Assembly: GCF_032027425.1 (NCBI RefSeq)
Contig: NZ_JAVSJA010000001.1
Location: 620,001-684,000, forward strand
DNA length: 64,000 nucleotides
DNA from: Microcystis wesenbergii NRERC-220
Lineage (GTDB): Bacteria > Cyanobacteriota > Cyanobacteriia > Cyanobacteriales > Microcystaceae
Reading direction: 5' to 3'
Below, in pieces: positions 9,150 through 19,917 of the stretch. The first letter of the stretch is position 1. The number at the start of each line of letters is the position of its first letter. The notes under the pieces were generated by a model. It saw only the letters and a program-made list of their open reading frames with translations, did no database searches and was not told where the DNA came from. Both the position numbers and the translations under genes were made by a program.

Positions 9150-11243
9150 TTACTGTCGCGGTTGTACGGGGAAACCTTGACGCTGAAGCATTTCCGCCGC
9201 GTCTTGGCCAGGTTGATAGTTGATGCCGAGGGTAGAGGTGGCCGTATCTTCGATGATTTTGGGAGTGAGGAGAATGATCACCTCGCTGCGAGTATTGCTA
9301 TTGCTACGACTGCGGAATAAAGCCCCTAAAATGGGAATATCGCCTAAAATCGGCACTTTTGTCTCGTTAGTCTGTTGGCGCTCTTGGATAATGCCGGAAA
9401 GAATTAAACTCTGTCCATCCCGGAGACGAATCACCCCAGAAGTTAATTCCCGACGAATCAGGGGGGTAAGGGTGTTGACTGTGAGACCACCGCTATCAAA
9501 TTCAATTGGAGACCCCGGAGTGGCAACAGTGGGACTAACGGACAGGGAAATAAAGCCGTTATCATCCACCTGATCGATGTTTACCGCTAAAGTTAATCCA
9601 GCATCGGCCAGTACAGGGGTAGTGGTGCGTACGCCACTGAGAGGATCCACCTGTGTGTTAACACTTTCTAGCACTTTCTCGGTCAGCTTAACGGTGGCCT
9701 GTTGACCTTCCTGCACCACCAGCGAGGGATCGGTGAGAATCTTGGCATTTCCTGTCTGAATTGACGCTTGCAGGGTCATCAGGAATTTTTGGGGATACTG
9801 GAAGAGGGTCGGGGGTTCGTATTCATACTCTATTATTCCCGTCTCTGGGTCAATAGTAATATCACTCAATCCGGGTTGGAAGGGGTTAACAGTGCGACCA
9901 AAACTAGGGCGCGAGTAGGGTGTCAGACCCCCTGAAAAGTCATTCGGTCCCCGGTTAACACGCCCAAAGGGAGCGCCATTCTGAATGTCAAAAAAAGGTT
10001 GAATTTCTGCTGTTCCCGTACCCGATATGATATCGAAAATCGGCACAACAGGCTGTGCAAAAGCCCCCGGTCTGCCTACAGTTGAGCTAGTGGGTGGGTT
10101 CATATTACCAAAGTTCAGCACTGCTGCCCCGTTATCTTGAACGAAGAAACCATCGTTAAAACCGAAGGAAAAACTACTGCTAAAACTGTCGGTATTGAGC
10201 AGGTTGACATCAATAACTTTCACATTGACCACTACCTGACGGCGACGGGCATCCAGTTGGGTTAATAAAGATGTGGCGATCTGGACTTGGCGGGGTTCGC
10301 CGATTAAATTGATAGAATTAAGGCGATCATCGGCGGCGATTCTTAAACCAGTTAAAAGTAAGGCCGCTTTTGAGCCTTCTGTGTTTTGAGGGGCCAGTGG
10401 CTCTAGGGTGGGAGGAGTATCCCGGCGACCAGTCACCCGTCCGGTGAGGGGATCGACGATATCCTCGGTTTGGGTAACTAAACGCTGGTATTCTGCCCCT
10501 TGGGTGGCGAGGAAAATGGCGGCGGCGACAGCTTTAACTTGGTTGAGACGCAGGGTGCGGCTAATCAGATTGCGAGCGCCTTGGGGTAATTGCGCCCCAA
10601 CAAAGATAGTTGTACCCTGACGGTTGGCCTGTAATCCGGAAACTAACAACACGGCGTTAAAAATGCTTTCCACCGATTCGTTAGTAAATTCCAAGGAAAC
10701 TGTCTGAGAAGTGGCGTTAGCTTCCCCCTGGGCGCTGGTGAAAACGACGTTATAACCAGCAATGTTAGCAAGGGTCATTAACACTTCTCTAGCGGAAGCT
10801 TCCCGGAGTAAAACACGAGGTACGGTGACATTGCGATCAAATTTGACCTTTTCGGCACTAGCATCGATGTTAGAGATGGCAATGTCTCCCACCGGTGGGG
10901 CGACGGCTCGCGGTAGGGTGGGAGCGCCGGGAGCTTGGGGGGCGCCTTGAATGATAATTTCCGGGTTGGGAACAAGGGGCGCACTTTGGGCGAGCAGTTT
11001 TTCACTGGCTAAAATGCGATCGCTGATTTCCTTTTGTACGGCATCGGGGGTGGGAACGAAATTCTTAGGTCTTTTTTGTAAATTTTCTTGACTAAACTCT
11101 TGCGAAAATTCAATTTTTGATGTACTCGATTTTAACTCTGAACCATCGAAGGATTCGGGGGTTTCGGCCAAGGCGCTCAGGGGAGCCATCAATAAAAACG
11201 AGGCAATTTGCGGGATAAACAGGGCATAGCGAGACTGATTCAC
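9150..11243 (-). CDS. pilQ: Type IV pilus secretin PilQ
   Basis: Outer-membrane secretin ring through which type IV pili pass (motility and DNA uptake). The product is about 697 residues. After a signal peptide (ALFIPQIASFLLMAPLSALA) comes a disordered linker, a secretin/TonB short domain (SAREVLMTLANIAGYNVVF), N-domains (RTLRLNQVKAVAAAIFLA; LDARRRQVVVNVKVIDVN) and the secretin core ending LSGIIQE...VPILGDIPILGALF. I prefer the GTG at 11243, preceded by GAGGAG at good spacing, over the ATG at 11276, because the signal peptide then starts cleanly. It is last in the pilM-N-O-Q operon. Confidence 0.93.
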   Translation of the reverse strand: MNQSRYALFIPQIASFLLMAPLSALAETPESFDGSELKSSTSKIEFSQEFSQENLQKRPKNFVPTPDAVQKEISDRILASEKLLAQSAPLVPNPEIIIQGAPQAPGAPTLPRAVAPPVGDIAISNIDASAEKVKFDRNVTVPRVLLREASAREVLMTLANIAGYNVVFTSAQGEANATSQTVSLEFTNESVESIFNAVLLVSGLQANRQGTTIFVGAQLPQGARNLISRTLRLNQVKAVAAAIFLATQGAEYQRLVTQTEDIVDPLTGRVTGRRDTPPTLEPLAPQNTEGSKAALLLTGLRIAADDRLNSINLIGEPRQVQIATSLLTQLDARRRQVVVNVKVIDVNLLNTDSFSSSFSFGFNDGFFVQDNGAAVLNFGNMNPPTSSTVGRPGAFAQPVVPIFDIISGTGTAEIQPFFDIQNGAPFGRVNRGPNDFSGGLTPYSRPSFGRTVNPFQPGLSDITIDPETGIIEYEYEPPTLFQYPQKFLMTLQASIQTGNAKILTDPSLVVQEGQQATVKLTEKVLESVNTQVDPLSGVRTTTPVLADAGLTLAVNIDQVDDNGFISLSVSPTVATPGSPIEFDSGGLTVNTLTPLIRRELTSGVIRLRDGQSLILSGIIQERQQTNETKVPILGDIPILGALFRSRSNSNTRSEVIILLTPKIIEDTATSTLGINYQPGQDAAEMLQRQGFPVQPRQ

Positions 11244-11335
11244 TTTAATTTCACTCCTCACAATTAGGGGATTCAACGGATAAAAAACGCAATACTGACA
11301 ATGGAATCAAGACTATTTAATCATTGAAAGTTCTC

Positions 11336-12136
11336 CTATTGGGGCGGACTAGCGGCGGGTTGACCTTCGGCGGGTGGTTGACCTTCAGCGGGGGGGGGCG
11401 GTGCTAATTTCGCCAATTCTTCAGCATTGAGAGGAATAATCACATTGAGAAGAAAGGTGGTAGTAACGGGTTGATCGCCTTGGCGCTCGATAGTGGCTTT
11501 ATTGTTACCGGTACTAACCACTTTAACCGCCGATCCTTCCTTTTCCATCTGGGTATTGAGACTATTCAGCAAAATCAGCGGTTGTAATCTTTCTAAATCC
11601 CGAATCACCTTTTGGCTGTTAGTATAGTTCCCTTCGATCTTGACGTTAAAAGTTTGACGCTTGAGCTTATTATTAACCGCACTACCGAGGGAACTATCGG
11701 AGACCAGCACCGGCTCTAGTCCTTGGGGCTGGAAACTAATCAGCTTAACATTGTGAGACTTAAATATCTTGCTAATATCTAAGAGAATTGTGCTTAAGTT
11801 CTTTTCTTGAGCAAAAAGCGCCAGAATTTGCTGTTTAGTTGCCTCTTTTTGTTGCAACTGACTCTCGATTTTTTGGAATTCCGTGGCACCGAGACCGCTT
11901 GTTTGTTGATCTACCTGTTGTTGTTTGCTATCTTTATCGATTTGCAGTTTCTGCAAGTCACTATAAGCGGGTATCACCCAAATATAAAGCAGATAGAGGG
12001 AGCCAAGTAAACCTACCACACCGGCGGTGATGCCACTATTGCGGGGAGTAAAAGTTATCCCGAAAGCGGTGGGATACTGGTCAAGTTCCTCTAATTCCCT
12101 GTCCTCATTGGCAATGTATTCTTCAGTAAAGGTCAT
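11336..12136 (-). CDS. pilO: Type IV pilus assembly protein PilO
   Basis: Inner-membrane alignment protein, 266 residues: a cytoplasmic N-terminus, one membrane helix (ITAGVVGLLGSLYLLYIWVIP near 35-55), a periplasmic coiled coil rich in K, Q and E, and a ferredoxin-like domain, ending in a proline/alanine-rich tail. Its start overlaps the pilN stop by four bases, showing translational coupling. In the family PilO pairs with PilN and links PilM in the cytoplasm to PilQ. Confidence 0.9.
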   Translation of the reverse strand: MTFTEEYIANEDRELEELDQYPTAFGITFTPRNSGITAGVVGLLGSLYLLYIWVIPAYSDLQKLQIDKDSKQQQVDQQTSGLGATEFQKIESQLQQKEATKQQILALFAQEKNLSTILLDISKIFKSHNVKLISFQPQGLEPVLVSDSSLGSAVNNKLKRQTFNVKIEGNYTNSQKVIRDLERLQPLILLNSLNTQMEKEGSAVKVVSTGNNKATIERQGDQPVTTTFLLNVIIPLNAEELAKLAPPPPAEGQPPAEGQPAASPPQ

Positions 12137-12903
12137 GGTTGAATGGCTCCTTGGTCTTTGAGGGTATTAATCCTAGTGACAACTCCTTCCGCTCCATTAC
12201 GTTTCAGCTGTTTCAGTTGTTCAGTAGCGGGGGTATCACTTAATTGGGCGGTGATCACAAATTGAACCGCTTGGGGGAAACTAACACTAATATTTTTGTA
12301 CTCATTGGCCACCTGTACGGGCAAATCGGCCAGGGCAGCACTTTCGATCACCGTTTTCTTACCCTGTAAAAAAGGAGAAGCTTGTAGGGTTAAGAGATAA
12401 TCATTGACTGCTTCGTAACTACTGGCAAAACCACTAATTTTTAACTGAGTAGCCGGATTCGGTTGCCCTTGCCCCGGGTTTGCGGGAACATCCACCTGTT
12501 GCAGACTGGTTAGCTGGACACTAGGGGGAGTTTGTAGACGAATTTCTTGGAGAATGGCTGACCAAGGCCTAATCTGATTGAATACAGTTACCAGAGCTTG
12601 ATTTTCTGCTTCTACCGCCGTTAATTGCCCTTTTAAATCCTCTATTTTTTTACTTTGGCCTTGCAGTTGACCTAATTTCCCGTCCAGTGTCTGAATTGTG
12701 GCCTGAGTTGCGCTGGTTTGCCAACCGACGATTAAACCGAGTAATCCCGTCAGGGCCAATAATCCGGCCCCCACTCCCACACCGATCAACAGGGGTTTTT
12801 GTTTACTCAGGTTAATAGCGGTGGGCATCTTGTCCGCGGTGGTTTTTTCGCCCGTTTGCTTAAGATGGCGATCCTTGAGAAAATTAACGTCAAGACTATA
12901 CAT
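12133..12903 (-). CDS. pilN: Type IV pilus assembly protein PilN
   Basis: 256 residues. The N-terminal MYSLDVNFLKDRHLK segment is the conserved tail that docks onto PilM. One membrane helix follows (LLIGVGVGAGLLALTGLLGL near 34-55), then a coiled coil and a periplasmic domain with SAILQEIRLQTPPSVQLTSL. It sits between pilM (nine bases upstream) and pilO (overlap). The QPNPATQLKI insertion region looks variable. Confidence 0.9.
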   Translation of the reverse strand: MYSLDVNFLKDRHLKQTGEKTTADKMPTAINLSKQKPLLIGVGVGAGLLALTGLLGLIVGWQTSATQATIQTLDGKLGQLQGQSKKIEDLKGQLTAVEAENQALVTVFNQIRPWSAILQEIRLQTPPSVQLTSLQQVDVPANPGQGQPNPATQLKISGFASSYEAVNDYLLTLQASPFLQGKKTVIESAALADLPVQVANEYKNISVSFPQAVQFVITAQLSDTPATEQLKQLKRNGAEGVVTRINTLKDQGAIQP

Positions 12904-12912
12904 AATTTTTGT

Positions 12913-14028
12913 CTATACCTCCCGTAATCCTAAACCGAGAACTGTTCCTAACCCCGGTCTTCGGGTATTGGGAATCTCTTGATTGATATCTAAGTTTAGC
13001 GCTGCGATCGGATCGATTGGCATGGTGGGGACGCTGAGATGTCGGGTAAAATACTCGTCTAGTTGTGCTATTCCCCCCCCGGGACCGGCTAAAAGTAACT
13101 GGACGATTTCCAGTTGCTCACTTTGGTTAACATAGAAGTTAATCGATCGCCGCAATTCATCGGTTAATTCTCCTAAAACCCGCATCAGTGCCATTATCCC
13201 AGCGTTAGTAGAGACTTGCGAAGTGCCAGTATTGGTGCTAAGACTATCAAAGCCAGTAATCGGGATTGTCATCCCCAAAAGAATCTCAGGACTGCGAGAG
13301 GTGGGCAAATTCAGCGCCCTGGCCATGGCATTTTGTAGCTGGAAAGTACCGATGGGGACAGTGCGAGAAAATTGGGGAACTCCATCCACCACGATGGCAA
13401 TTTCCGTGTTATCAAATTCTATATCGACAATCACGACGGCTTCATTGGAACTAAATTGTCGCAACTGTTCGCGAATTGTCCGAATTAGGGCAAAACTATT
13501 AATTTCTAGCACATCTACCTGTAATCCTGCCTGTTGGAAGGTTGACCTATAGGCATCGGTGATTTCCCGACGAGTGGCAACTAATAAGACTTGTACCTTT
13601 TCAATCCCGTCTTCACCCTGAAAGTAGCCCAGTTTTTGGTAGTCGAGATCCACTTCCTCGCGAGGATAGGGCAGATATAAACTGGCCTCATGATTTAAGA
13701 CTGTATCGTGCAATTCCTGATCGTCCAATTCCGAGGGAATGGGGATAATCCGGATAATTGACTCGCGCATGGGGACACCAGTAGCGACTTGTTTGCTAGT
13801 AATTTGATTTTCCTTGAGTAATTCTTGGATTAATTGCGCTAAAGCGGGGGAATCGGCGATTTTTCCCTCCTCAAAGATGCCTTCCGGGATATCCGACGAA
13901 CAATATTTAACTAATTTATAGTTTTGTCCCTGTTTGGCGATCTGAGCGACGTTAATGCGCTCTGGGGTAATCTCTAAGCCAACACCTGGAGATTTTCTTG
14001 TCAACAGCTTCTTAAAAAAACTTACCAT
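12913..14028 (-). CDS. pilM: Type IV pilus assembly protein PilM
   Basis: 371-residue actin-like cytoplasmic protein. It begins MVSFFKKLLTRKSPGVGLEI and has the actin-fold blocks GLEITPERINVAQIAK, VVIVDIEFDNTEIAIV near 196 (phosphate-2-like) and LLAGPGGGIAQLDEYF near 311 (adenosine-like). It binds the PilN tail and is the first gene of the operon. The 650-bp gap upstream, holding a repeat, probably carries the promoter. Confidence 0.92.
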   Translation of the reverse strand: MVSFFKKLLTRKSPGVGLEITPERINVAQIAKQGQNYKLVKYCSSDIPEGIFEEGKIADSPALAQLIQELLKENQITSKQVATGVPMRESIIRIIPIPSELDDQELHDTVLNHEASLYLPYPREEVDLDYQKLGYFQGEDGIEKVQVLLVATRREITDAYRSTFQQAGLQVDVLEINSFALIRTIREQLRQFSSNEAVVIVDIEFDNTEIAIVVDGVPQFSRTVPIGTFQLQNAMARALNLPTSRSPEILLGMTIPITGFDSLSTNTGTSQVSTNAGIMALMRVLGELTDELRRSINFYVNQSEQLEIVQLLLAGPGGGIAQLDEYFTRHLSVPTMPIDPIAALNLDINQEIPNTRRPGLGTVLGLGLREV

Positions 14029-14682
14029 AGATTTTCCTCGGCAGCTCTAAGGGAATTGGTGATTAACAAAGCAAACAATTTTTTGACCTGATTTCATCTA
14101 GTCCCGATCAAGGCAGTAAATCAGTCTATAAACGATCTTGACTGGGTAAATTACCCAGAAAAGGTGAAAATCGAGGAGTAGAGAACCTATTCCTGTACTC
14201 GCTACGGCGGATTCAGGCTCAGTCTGGTACATCTTCTAAGGGTCAAGGCTTATCCAATAAGGAGTTGTCTGTGCCAGATAGATAGAGGAACCGCCGTAAC
14301 CCGATTATCTTTGTTCAGCTCGAGGTTAATCTCGAGGGGGTGAGAGGAGAGGAAGTGCCTATTGATGGTGACATTGTAATCAATTTTGGTGAAAGAACCA
14401 AGTCCAAGCTAAAAATCGGCCATTACCCCCCCCTTTTTTTCTACTCCACTAGATCAAGTCAGCTTTCCCTAGTTAGGGTTTGCGGCAAAAAGTTTTTCGT
14501 GGGGGCAGGGTGTCGGGTGTCGGGCATCGGGTTTTAAGCTAAGAGGCATTTTCACGGCCCGCCAATTCAAAAATGAAACGCAGGACTCCTCAAGACAAAA
14601 GTTCAAGAAATCTTAGAAGTTATTAAAATAATACAAAAATAAACTCAACGTAAACCTAAAACATTGCCAGGGAAAATCAATC
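14029..14682. other. Intergenic region between pilM and the TPR gene
   Basis: No gene is supported. It holds a small mobile repeat (14203-14298), a TCGAG...CTCGA hairpin near 14320-14336, and at 14474-14520 an inverted copy of the end of the dispersed repeat seen at 57400-57445 and 62380-62410 (GGCAAAAAGTTTTTCGTGGG). At 14557-14600 there is a stretch repeated near 16008 behind the TPR gene. The pilM promoter should lie in the left part. Confidence 0.6.
14203..14298. mobile_element. 96-bp TACGGCGG-ended MITE (copy 1)
   Basis: Ends TACGGCGG and CCGCCGTA; the interior reads GTCTGGTACA...TGTGCCAGA, a second inverted repeat. A matching element lies at 62951-63046. If the outer TA on each side is the target duplication, it behaves like an IS630/Tc1-type element; this is suggested by the second copy, where removal restores a continuous frame. 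Confidence 0.7.
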
Positions 14683-15891
14683 ATGTTTCTCCGTCCTTTC
14701 TCTATCTTAATCACCCTCTGTCTCGGTTTAGGCTTCCTTTCTCTCCCTGGGCCCGTTCAATCTTTACCTTTAAATGCGCTCGCTAAAGTCAATGCTGCCT
14801 CAACTGCTCTGGACTTTTTCAATCAGGGAGTAAAAAGATTACAACAAGGTGATCTAGAGGCTGCCATTAATAATTTTAATGAAGCCATTCGTCTTAATCC
14901 TAACTATGCTCAAGCCTATGGCAACAGAGGAATTGCCTATAGTCGTTTACAGCAATATGACCAATCCCTGGCTGATTATAACCAATTTATTCGCTTTAAT
15001 CCCAATTCAGCAGCAGCTTACTATAACCGAGCAACTTTGTATGATAAATTGGGAGATTCTCAAAAAGCGATCGCCGATTATGATCCAGCAATACGACTGA
15101 ATCCTAATTTCACTCAAGCAATTAGGGGCCGAGAAATTGCTCAGAATAAATTAAGAACACCTCAACAAAGTATCTCCAATACTAACGTACTCGCTCAATA
15201 TTTTTCCAATGGAAGCACTGCTGAGAATTTTTTTGTTCAGGCGATGGATAAATATGACAAAGCAGATTTTGATGGTGCAATTGTCGATTTTAGCCAAGCG
15301 ATTCAACTCAAACCCGACTATGCTCAAGCTTACATGGGCAGGGCAATGGCATATAAGGGTTTAGGAGATTTAGAAAATCAGATCACAGAGCTACGAAAAG
15401 CGGCAGAATTACTTCAAAAACAGGGAGATACAGATACGGAAATATACCAGACAACCATAGATTTAATCAAAGTAACTCAGGATTTGATCGATAGCATTCG
15501 ATCAAATCCTAATTCTAAACTAGCCTTTGCCCAGTTCTTTTTAAATAAGGGAATAGAGGAATGGAAAAAAGGAGATTTTGTGCAAGCGATCGCAGGTTTT
15601 AACCTGGTGATACGTCTCAATCCTAACGATGCTAGTGCTTACCTTTTTCGAGGTAATGCCTATGGTCAATTAAAAGAATATCAAAAAGCGATCGCCGACT
15701 ACACCCAAACTCTTCGCCTCGATCCTAACTATGCTGATGCTTACAACCTGCGAGGGCTTGTCTATGGAATGTCAGGAAACCGTCAAAAAGCGATCGCCGA
15801 CTTGCAAAAAGCAGCCAATTTATATCGGCAACAGGGTGACACGGCAAAAGCTCAAAAAGTCTTAGATTTGTTGAAAGAATTACAGCAATAA
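14683..15891 (+). CDS. Secreted or periplasmic TPR-repeat protein
   Basis: 402 residues with a signal peptide (FSILITLCLGLGFLSLPG, cleavage near PVQS) and three groups of tetratricopeptide units: about residues 45-155, 180-245 and 280-400. Each unit has the usual pattern A-x-A-Y-x-N-R-G and DYxxAIRLNPN, for example NPNYAQAYGNRGIAYSRLQQ. The first unit of each group begins with a similar FFNQGVKRLQQGDLEAAI or FLNKGIEEWKKGDFVQAI start, which suggests internal duplication. TPRs bind partner proteins; no partner is indicated. A partial copy of its own 5' end follows the gene. Confidence 0.88.
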   Translation: MFLRPFSILITLCLGLGFLSLPGPVQSLPLNALAKVNAASTALDFFNQGVKRLQQGDLEAAINNFNEAIRLNPNYAQAYGNRGIAYSRLQQYDQSLADYNQFIRFNPNSAAAYYNRATLYDKLGDSQKAIADYDPAIRLNPNFTQAIRGREIAQNKLRTPQQSISNTNVLAQYFSNGSTAENFFVQAMDKYDKADFDGAIVDFSQAIQLKPDYAQAYMGRAMAYKGLGDLENQITELRKAAELLQKQGDTDTEIYQTTIDLIKVTQDLIDSIRSNPNSKLAFAQFFLNKGIEEWKKGDFVQAIAGFNLVIRLNPNDASAYLFRGNAYGQLKEYQKAIADYTQTLRLDPNYADAYNLRGLVYGMSGNRQKAIADLQKAANLYRQQGDTAKAQKVLDLLKELQQ

Positions 15892-16006
15892 ACTCAAGGT
15901 AAACCTAAAACATTCGGCCCGTTTAATCTTTACCTTTAAATGCGATCGCTTAAGTCAATGCTGCCTCAACTGCTCAGGACTTTTTCCATCAGGGAGTAAA
16001 ACAACG
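15888..16006 (+). pseudogene. Partial duplicate of the TPR gene's 5' region
   Basis: Immediately after the TPR stop the sequence repeats the leader and early coding part of the same gene: AAACTCAAGGTAAACCTAA matches 14640-14658, and CCGTTTAATCTTTACCTTT through CAGGGAGTAAAA matches about 14752-14832. The start codon and the front of the signal peptide are missing and the join is out of frame. It looks like a leftover from unequal recombination or a deleted paralogue. Confidence 0.75.
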
Positions 16007-16603
16007 CCAATTCAAAAATGAAACGCACGACTCCTCAAGATTTAACAGAAAAAGGCTCATCGGGTATTGTCCGAATCAATACAACCCAAATTCCGCAGGT
16101 GGAAAAAGACAAAGGAAAAGACAGAAAAAGCCGAACAATTCACTAAATATAAATACTCAAGAAAGTCTCAGGGTGAGTGCAGCTAAAACTCTATTGACAA
16201 TTGGTCAATTAGGTTTTGTCCCCTTAGATATTTCTGGCTAAAACTAAATATTTAGCCACGGTGTTAGGAACTAAGCTAAGACGCATTTAAACCGCTTACT
16301 CTTAGATTAGCCGAACCGCCCCCAATCCCTTTACTGTTGCCTTTTGCCTCTTGCCTCTTGCCTCGTCTCAACAAGCAATTTAAATTACGAACAGCTTAGC
16401 GTCGTCAGACGTGGATGTTGACACTCCCGTTGCCTAGTCGAGCCGTCAGGACTCAAACGGTAAGTCTGCCAAAGGAAGCGTCAAAAGCACAAAATCTGTG
16501 AGATTAGCGTTTCCAAAGCTAATCAAGCGCGAAGCGGATTAGCCTAGTTCATTTTTTCTAGACACTATTTTTTCGTGACTTCAGGAAACCGGCGATCAAA
16601 TGC
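16007..16603. other. Intergenic region before ilvC
   Basis: Holds a repeat of 14557-14580 near 16008, then a 42-codon open frame from 16018 (MKRTTPQDLTEKGSSGIVRI) and a second fragment near 16170 (KTLLTIGQLGFVPLDISG). These look like remains of a decayed gene but I cannot name it. GCCTCTTGCC units occur at 16340-16365. From 16425 there is GTTGACACTCCCGTTGCC, which resembles the edges of IS200/IS605-type elements. Confidence 0.45.
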
Positions 16604-17928
<1,325 letters not shown>

Positions 17929-17964
17929 AAGTTTATTTATAACTGTTAGCCGATTATTTCCATT

Positions 17965-18753
17965 TTAGTAGATCGCCTCTCTTGATTTGACCAGACCGAT
18001 CGCCCGTAAACCGGCAATCACACCACAACCGATCACCATACCGACAAAGGAACGAATCAGATTTTCTACGGGAACGATCCCAATTAAAGCGATCCAGACT
18101 TCTTCGGGCCAGTTAAAAATCGAGTAGGTAATGGCGACGACCCCTAAATGGGAGAGGCCGCTGGCGGTCCAGGTACCCCCAAAAATTCCCGCCGCTACTA
18201 GGACAAAATTGCTACCTTTGATCCAATGGGTAAAAAGAGTCCGGGTTGGTAGGATAAATAATACCAAAGCCGACCAATCGACGAAAGCCCCAGCAATAAA
18301 GATTCGTGGCGAAATGCCGTTCAGTCCGATCGCCCGGTTAGCGTAGATAAACAGGGGAATCAGAAAAATTAACGTTAATCCTAACCACCAATAACGGCGT
18401 TTTTTGCCTAAAACCATCGTTCCCGCCACAAAACTGGCTATAATTGCCCCAAAGACCGAAATAGCGGGAATTCCTGCCGTGTAGGGGGCGAGGAAAGCCC
18501 CAATTAAGGCCCCGATGCCACCAGCGATCGCTCCAGCGATCGGGCCGAGTAACCAACCCAAGAGGGGAAAAACCGCTTGACTGAGGGGCATACTACCGCC
18601 GGAAGCGAGGACAATCGAGAAGGGAATAAAAGAAAGGGTAGTGACAATGGCGGCTAAGACGACAATATAGGCGATCGGCGCACCATCAATAGCGGCACTA
18701 CTGACAGCTTCCACTTTGCGTTCTTCCCCTTCGGGGATAATATCTAGGGTCAT
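17965..18753 (-). CDS. Multi-pass membrane protein, resembling an ECF-transporter S component
   Basis: 262 residues with about six hydrophobic helices. The N-terminal half carries a glycine-rich pair of helices (LLGWLLGPIAGAIAGGIGAL near 83-102), which recalls substrate-binding S components of energy-coupling-factor vitamin transporters. The C-terminal half has VPVENLIRSFVGMVIGCGVI. No ECF ATPase or T component is nearby, so the family call is a judgement from hydrophobic pattern only. Confidence 0.55.
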   Translation of the reverse strand: MTLDIIPEGEERKVEAVSSAAIDGAPIAYIVVLAAIVTTLSFIPFSIVLASGGSMPLSQAVFPLLGWLLGPIAGAIAGGIGALIGAFLAPYTAGIPAISVFGAIIASFVAGTMVLGKKRRYWWLGLTLIFLIPLFIYANRAIGLNGISPRIFIAGAFVDWSALVLFILPTRTLFTHWIKGSNFVLVAAGIFGGTWTASGLSHLGVVAITYSIFNWPEEVWIALIGIVPVENLIRSFVGMVIGCGVIAGLRAIGLVKSREAIY

Positions 18754-19246
18754 AAGCTGTTAAGAATTTAAATTGCTTGTTGGGATCAGGCAAGAGGCAC
18801 TCTTGCAAGAGGCAACACCACCCCAACCCCCCCGACGTCGGGGTGGCAAGGGGGGGGAGATTTCAGCCTATCATCCTCTGGTTTGATCTTCTTCGGGCAA
18901 TGATTGATTTTTTCGATAAGACCGCACGGTAATGTGATCTAAATCCGTTGAGTATAGGCTACATATCAGGACAGGCAAGAGGCACTCTTGCAAGAGGCAA
19001 GAGGCACTCTTGCAAAACGGAGAATAAATAATCAGTTTTTAATAACCGGATTTAGTATGACATCCAAACAGATAAAACTAAAAAACAGTAGCACCAGCTT
19101 TTGGCGTATATCCGCAAAAACTGGCACCGTCTATCTACTGACTTTCATATATTTAAGGTCTTTATCTTGGCTGACCTCATTTCAAATTATCTATAGTATC
19201 TCCTACTTTTCGCTATTTCCCTCTATACTTAATTATTTTTTAATAT
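18754..19246. other. Intergenic repeat-rich stretch
   Basis: Contains GCAAGAGGCACTCTTGCAAG units (18788 on), a hairpin CACCCCAACCCCCC...GGGGTG at about 18821-18846, and a MITE at 18939-19055. An open frame runs from 19058 (MTSKQIKLKNSSTSFWRISA) into the next gene on the opposite strand, but it lacks supporting signals. Confidence 0.6.
18939..19055. mobile_element. CTAAATCC-ended MITE (copy 1)
   Basis: Ends CTAAATCCGTTGAGTATAGG and, at the right, AATAACCGGATTTAG. The inverted ends share CTAAATCC. The interior has GGCAAGAGGCACTCTTGC repeats. The same element occurs at 35483-35608, 35666-35735 (partial), 35882-36007 and 47245-47346. No coding capacity. Confidence 0.8.
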
Positions 19247-19852
19247 TTACTTTTGTGAGGATTGGTCAGGTTTGATTAAGTAATGCTGCGGATGGAGGGA
19301 AACGCCGAGAATTTGTGATATCCACACCTCAAAATCGTGGATTGGATAAGCTTGCCCCCCCGTCAAGGGATTTACCATTGGTTTCACCAGAATGGTAAAC
19401 ATTCCCAGACGATTTCCCGCTAAAACATCGGTAAACAAGCGATCGCCAACCATAGCAATTTGTTGGGGGGGAAGTCCCATGGCTGCCATCGCTTGCCGAA
19501 GTTTGCGTCGAGAGGGTTTCACCGCACCGAGAAGGTAGGGAAGTTGTAAATTATCAGCGATCGCACCGATCCGATTTTCACTCAGATTATTGCTGACCAA
19601 CCAAATCGGTAGATAAAGACGCAAGGAATCGACCCAACGCTGTAAATCCTCAGAAACCGTGGTTTCCTGGAGGGGAACAAGGGTGTCGTCCACATCGAGA
19701 ATCAATCCCTTAATCTGACGCTGACTCAAAATCTCCAGACTGAGACCGAGAATCGTATCCCCTAAAATTAAATCAGGTTGTAGAATTTTTGCTCTAGTCA
19801 TTAACTTCTCAAAAATAACTGGCACTGAGTCGATCAAACTCAGCTTGATCAA
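19247..19852 (-). CDS. YqeG-family HAD phosphatase (class IIIA)
   Basis: The HAD nucleophile motif is clear: GLILDVDDTLVPLQ. So are motif II (WLVSNNLSENRIG), the lysine region KPSRRKLRQAM, and the acidic motif GDRLFTDVLAGNRLG. The family is a small phosphatase related to phosphatidylglycerophosphate phosphatase; the substrate here is not established. An internal ATG at 19801 (MTRAKILQPDLIL) matches the usual family N-terminus better than the listed start. Confidence 0.85.
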   Translation of the reverse strand: MIKLSLIDSVPVIFEKLMTRAKILQPDLILGDTILGLSLEILSQRQIKGLILDVDDTLVPLQETTVSEDLQRWVDSLRLYLPIWLVSNNLSENRIGAIADNLQLPYLLGAVKPSRRKLRQAMAAMGLPPQQIAMVGDRLFTDVLAGNRLGMFTILVKPMVNPLTGGQAYPIHDFEVWISQILGVSLHPQHYLIKPDQSSQK

Positions 19853-19917
19853 AAAACCGTTGCCTTATTTAGTATAAATGACCGACTGCCTCTGAAAATC
19901 TTCCCCGGTCAATCCCT

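Noticed and set aside
14340-14537. 65-codon plus-strand frame
   Set aside because: Crosses a dispersed repeat and a poly-C run; no family pattern.
18988-19275. 95-codon plus-strand frame after the MITE
   Set aside because: Begins inside the MITE and runs into the end of the YqeG gene on the other strand; no ribosome-binding site seen.
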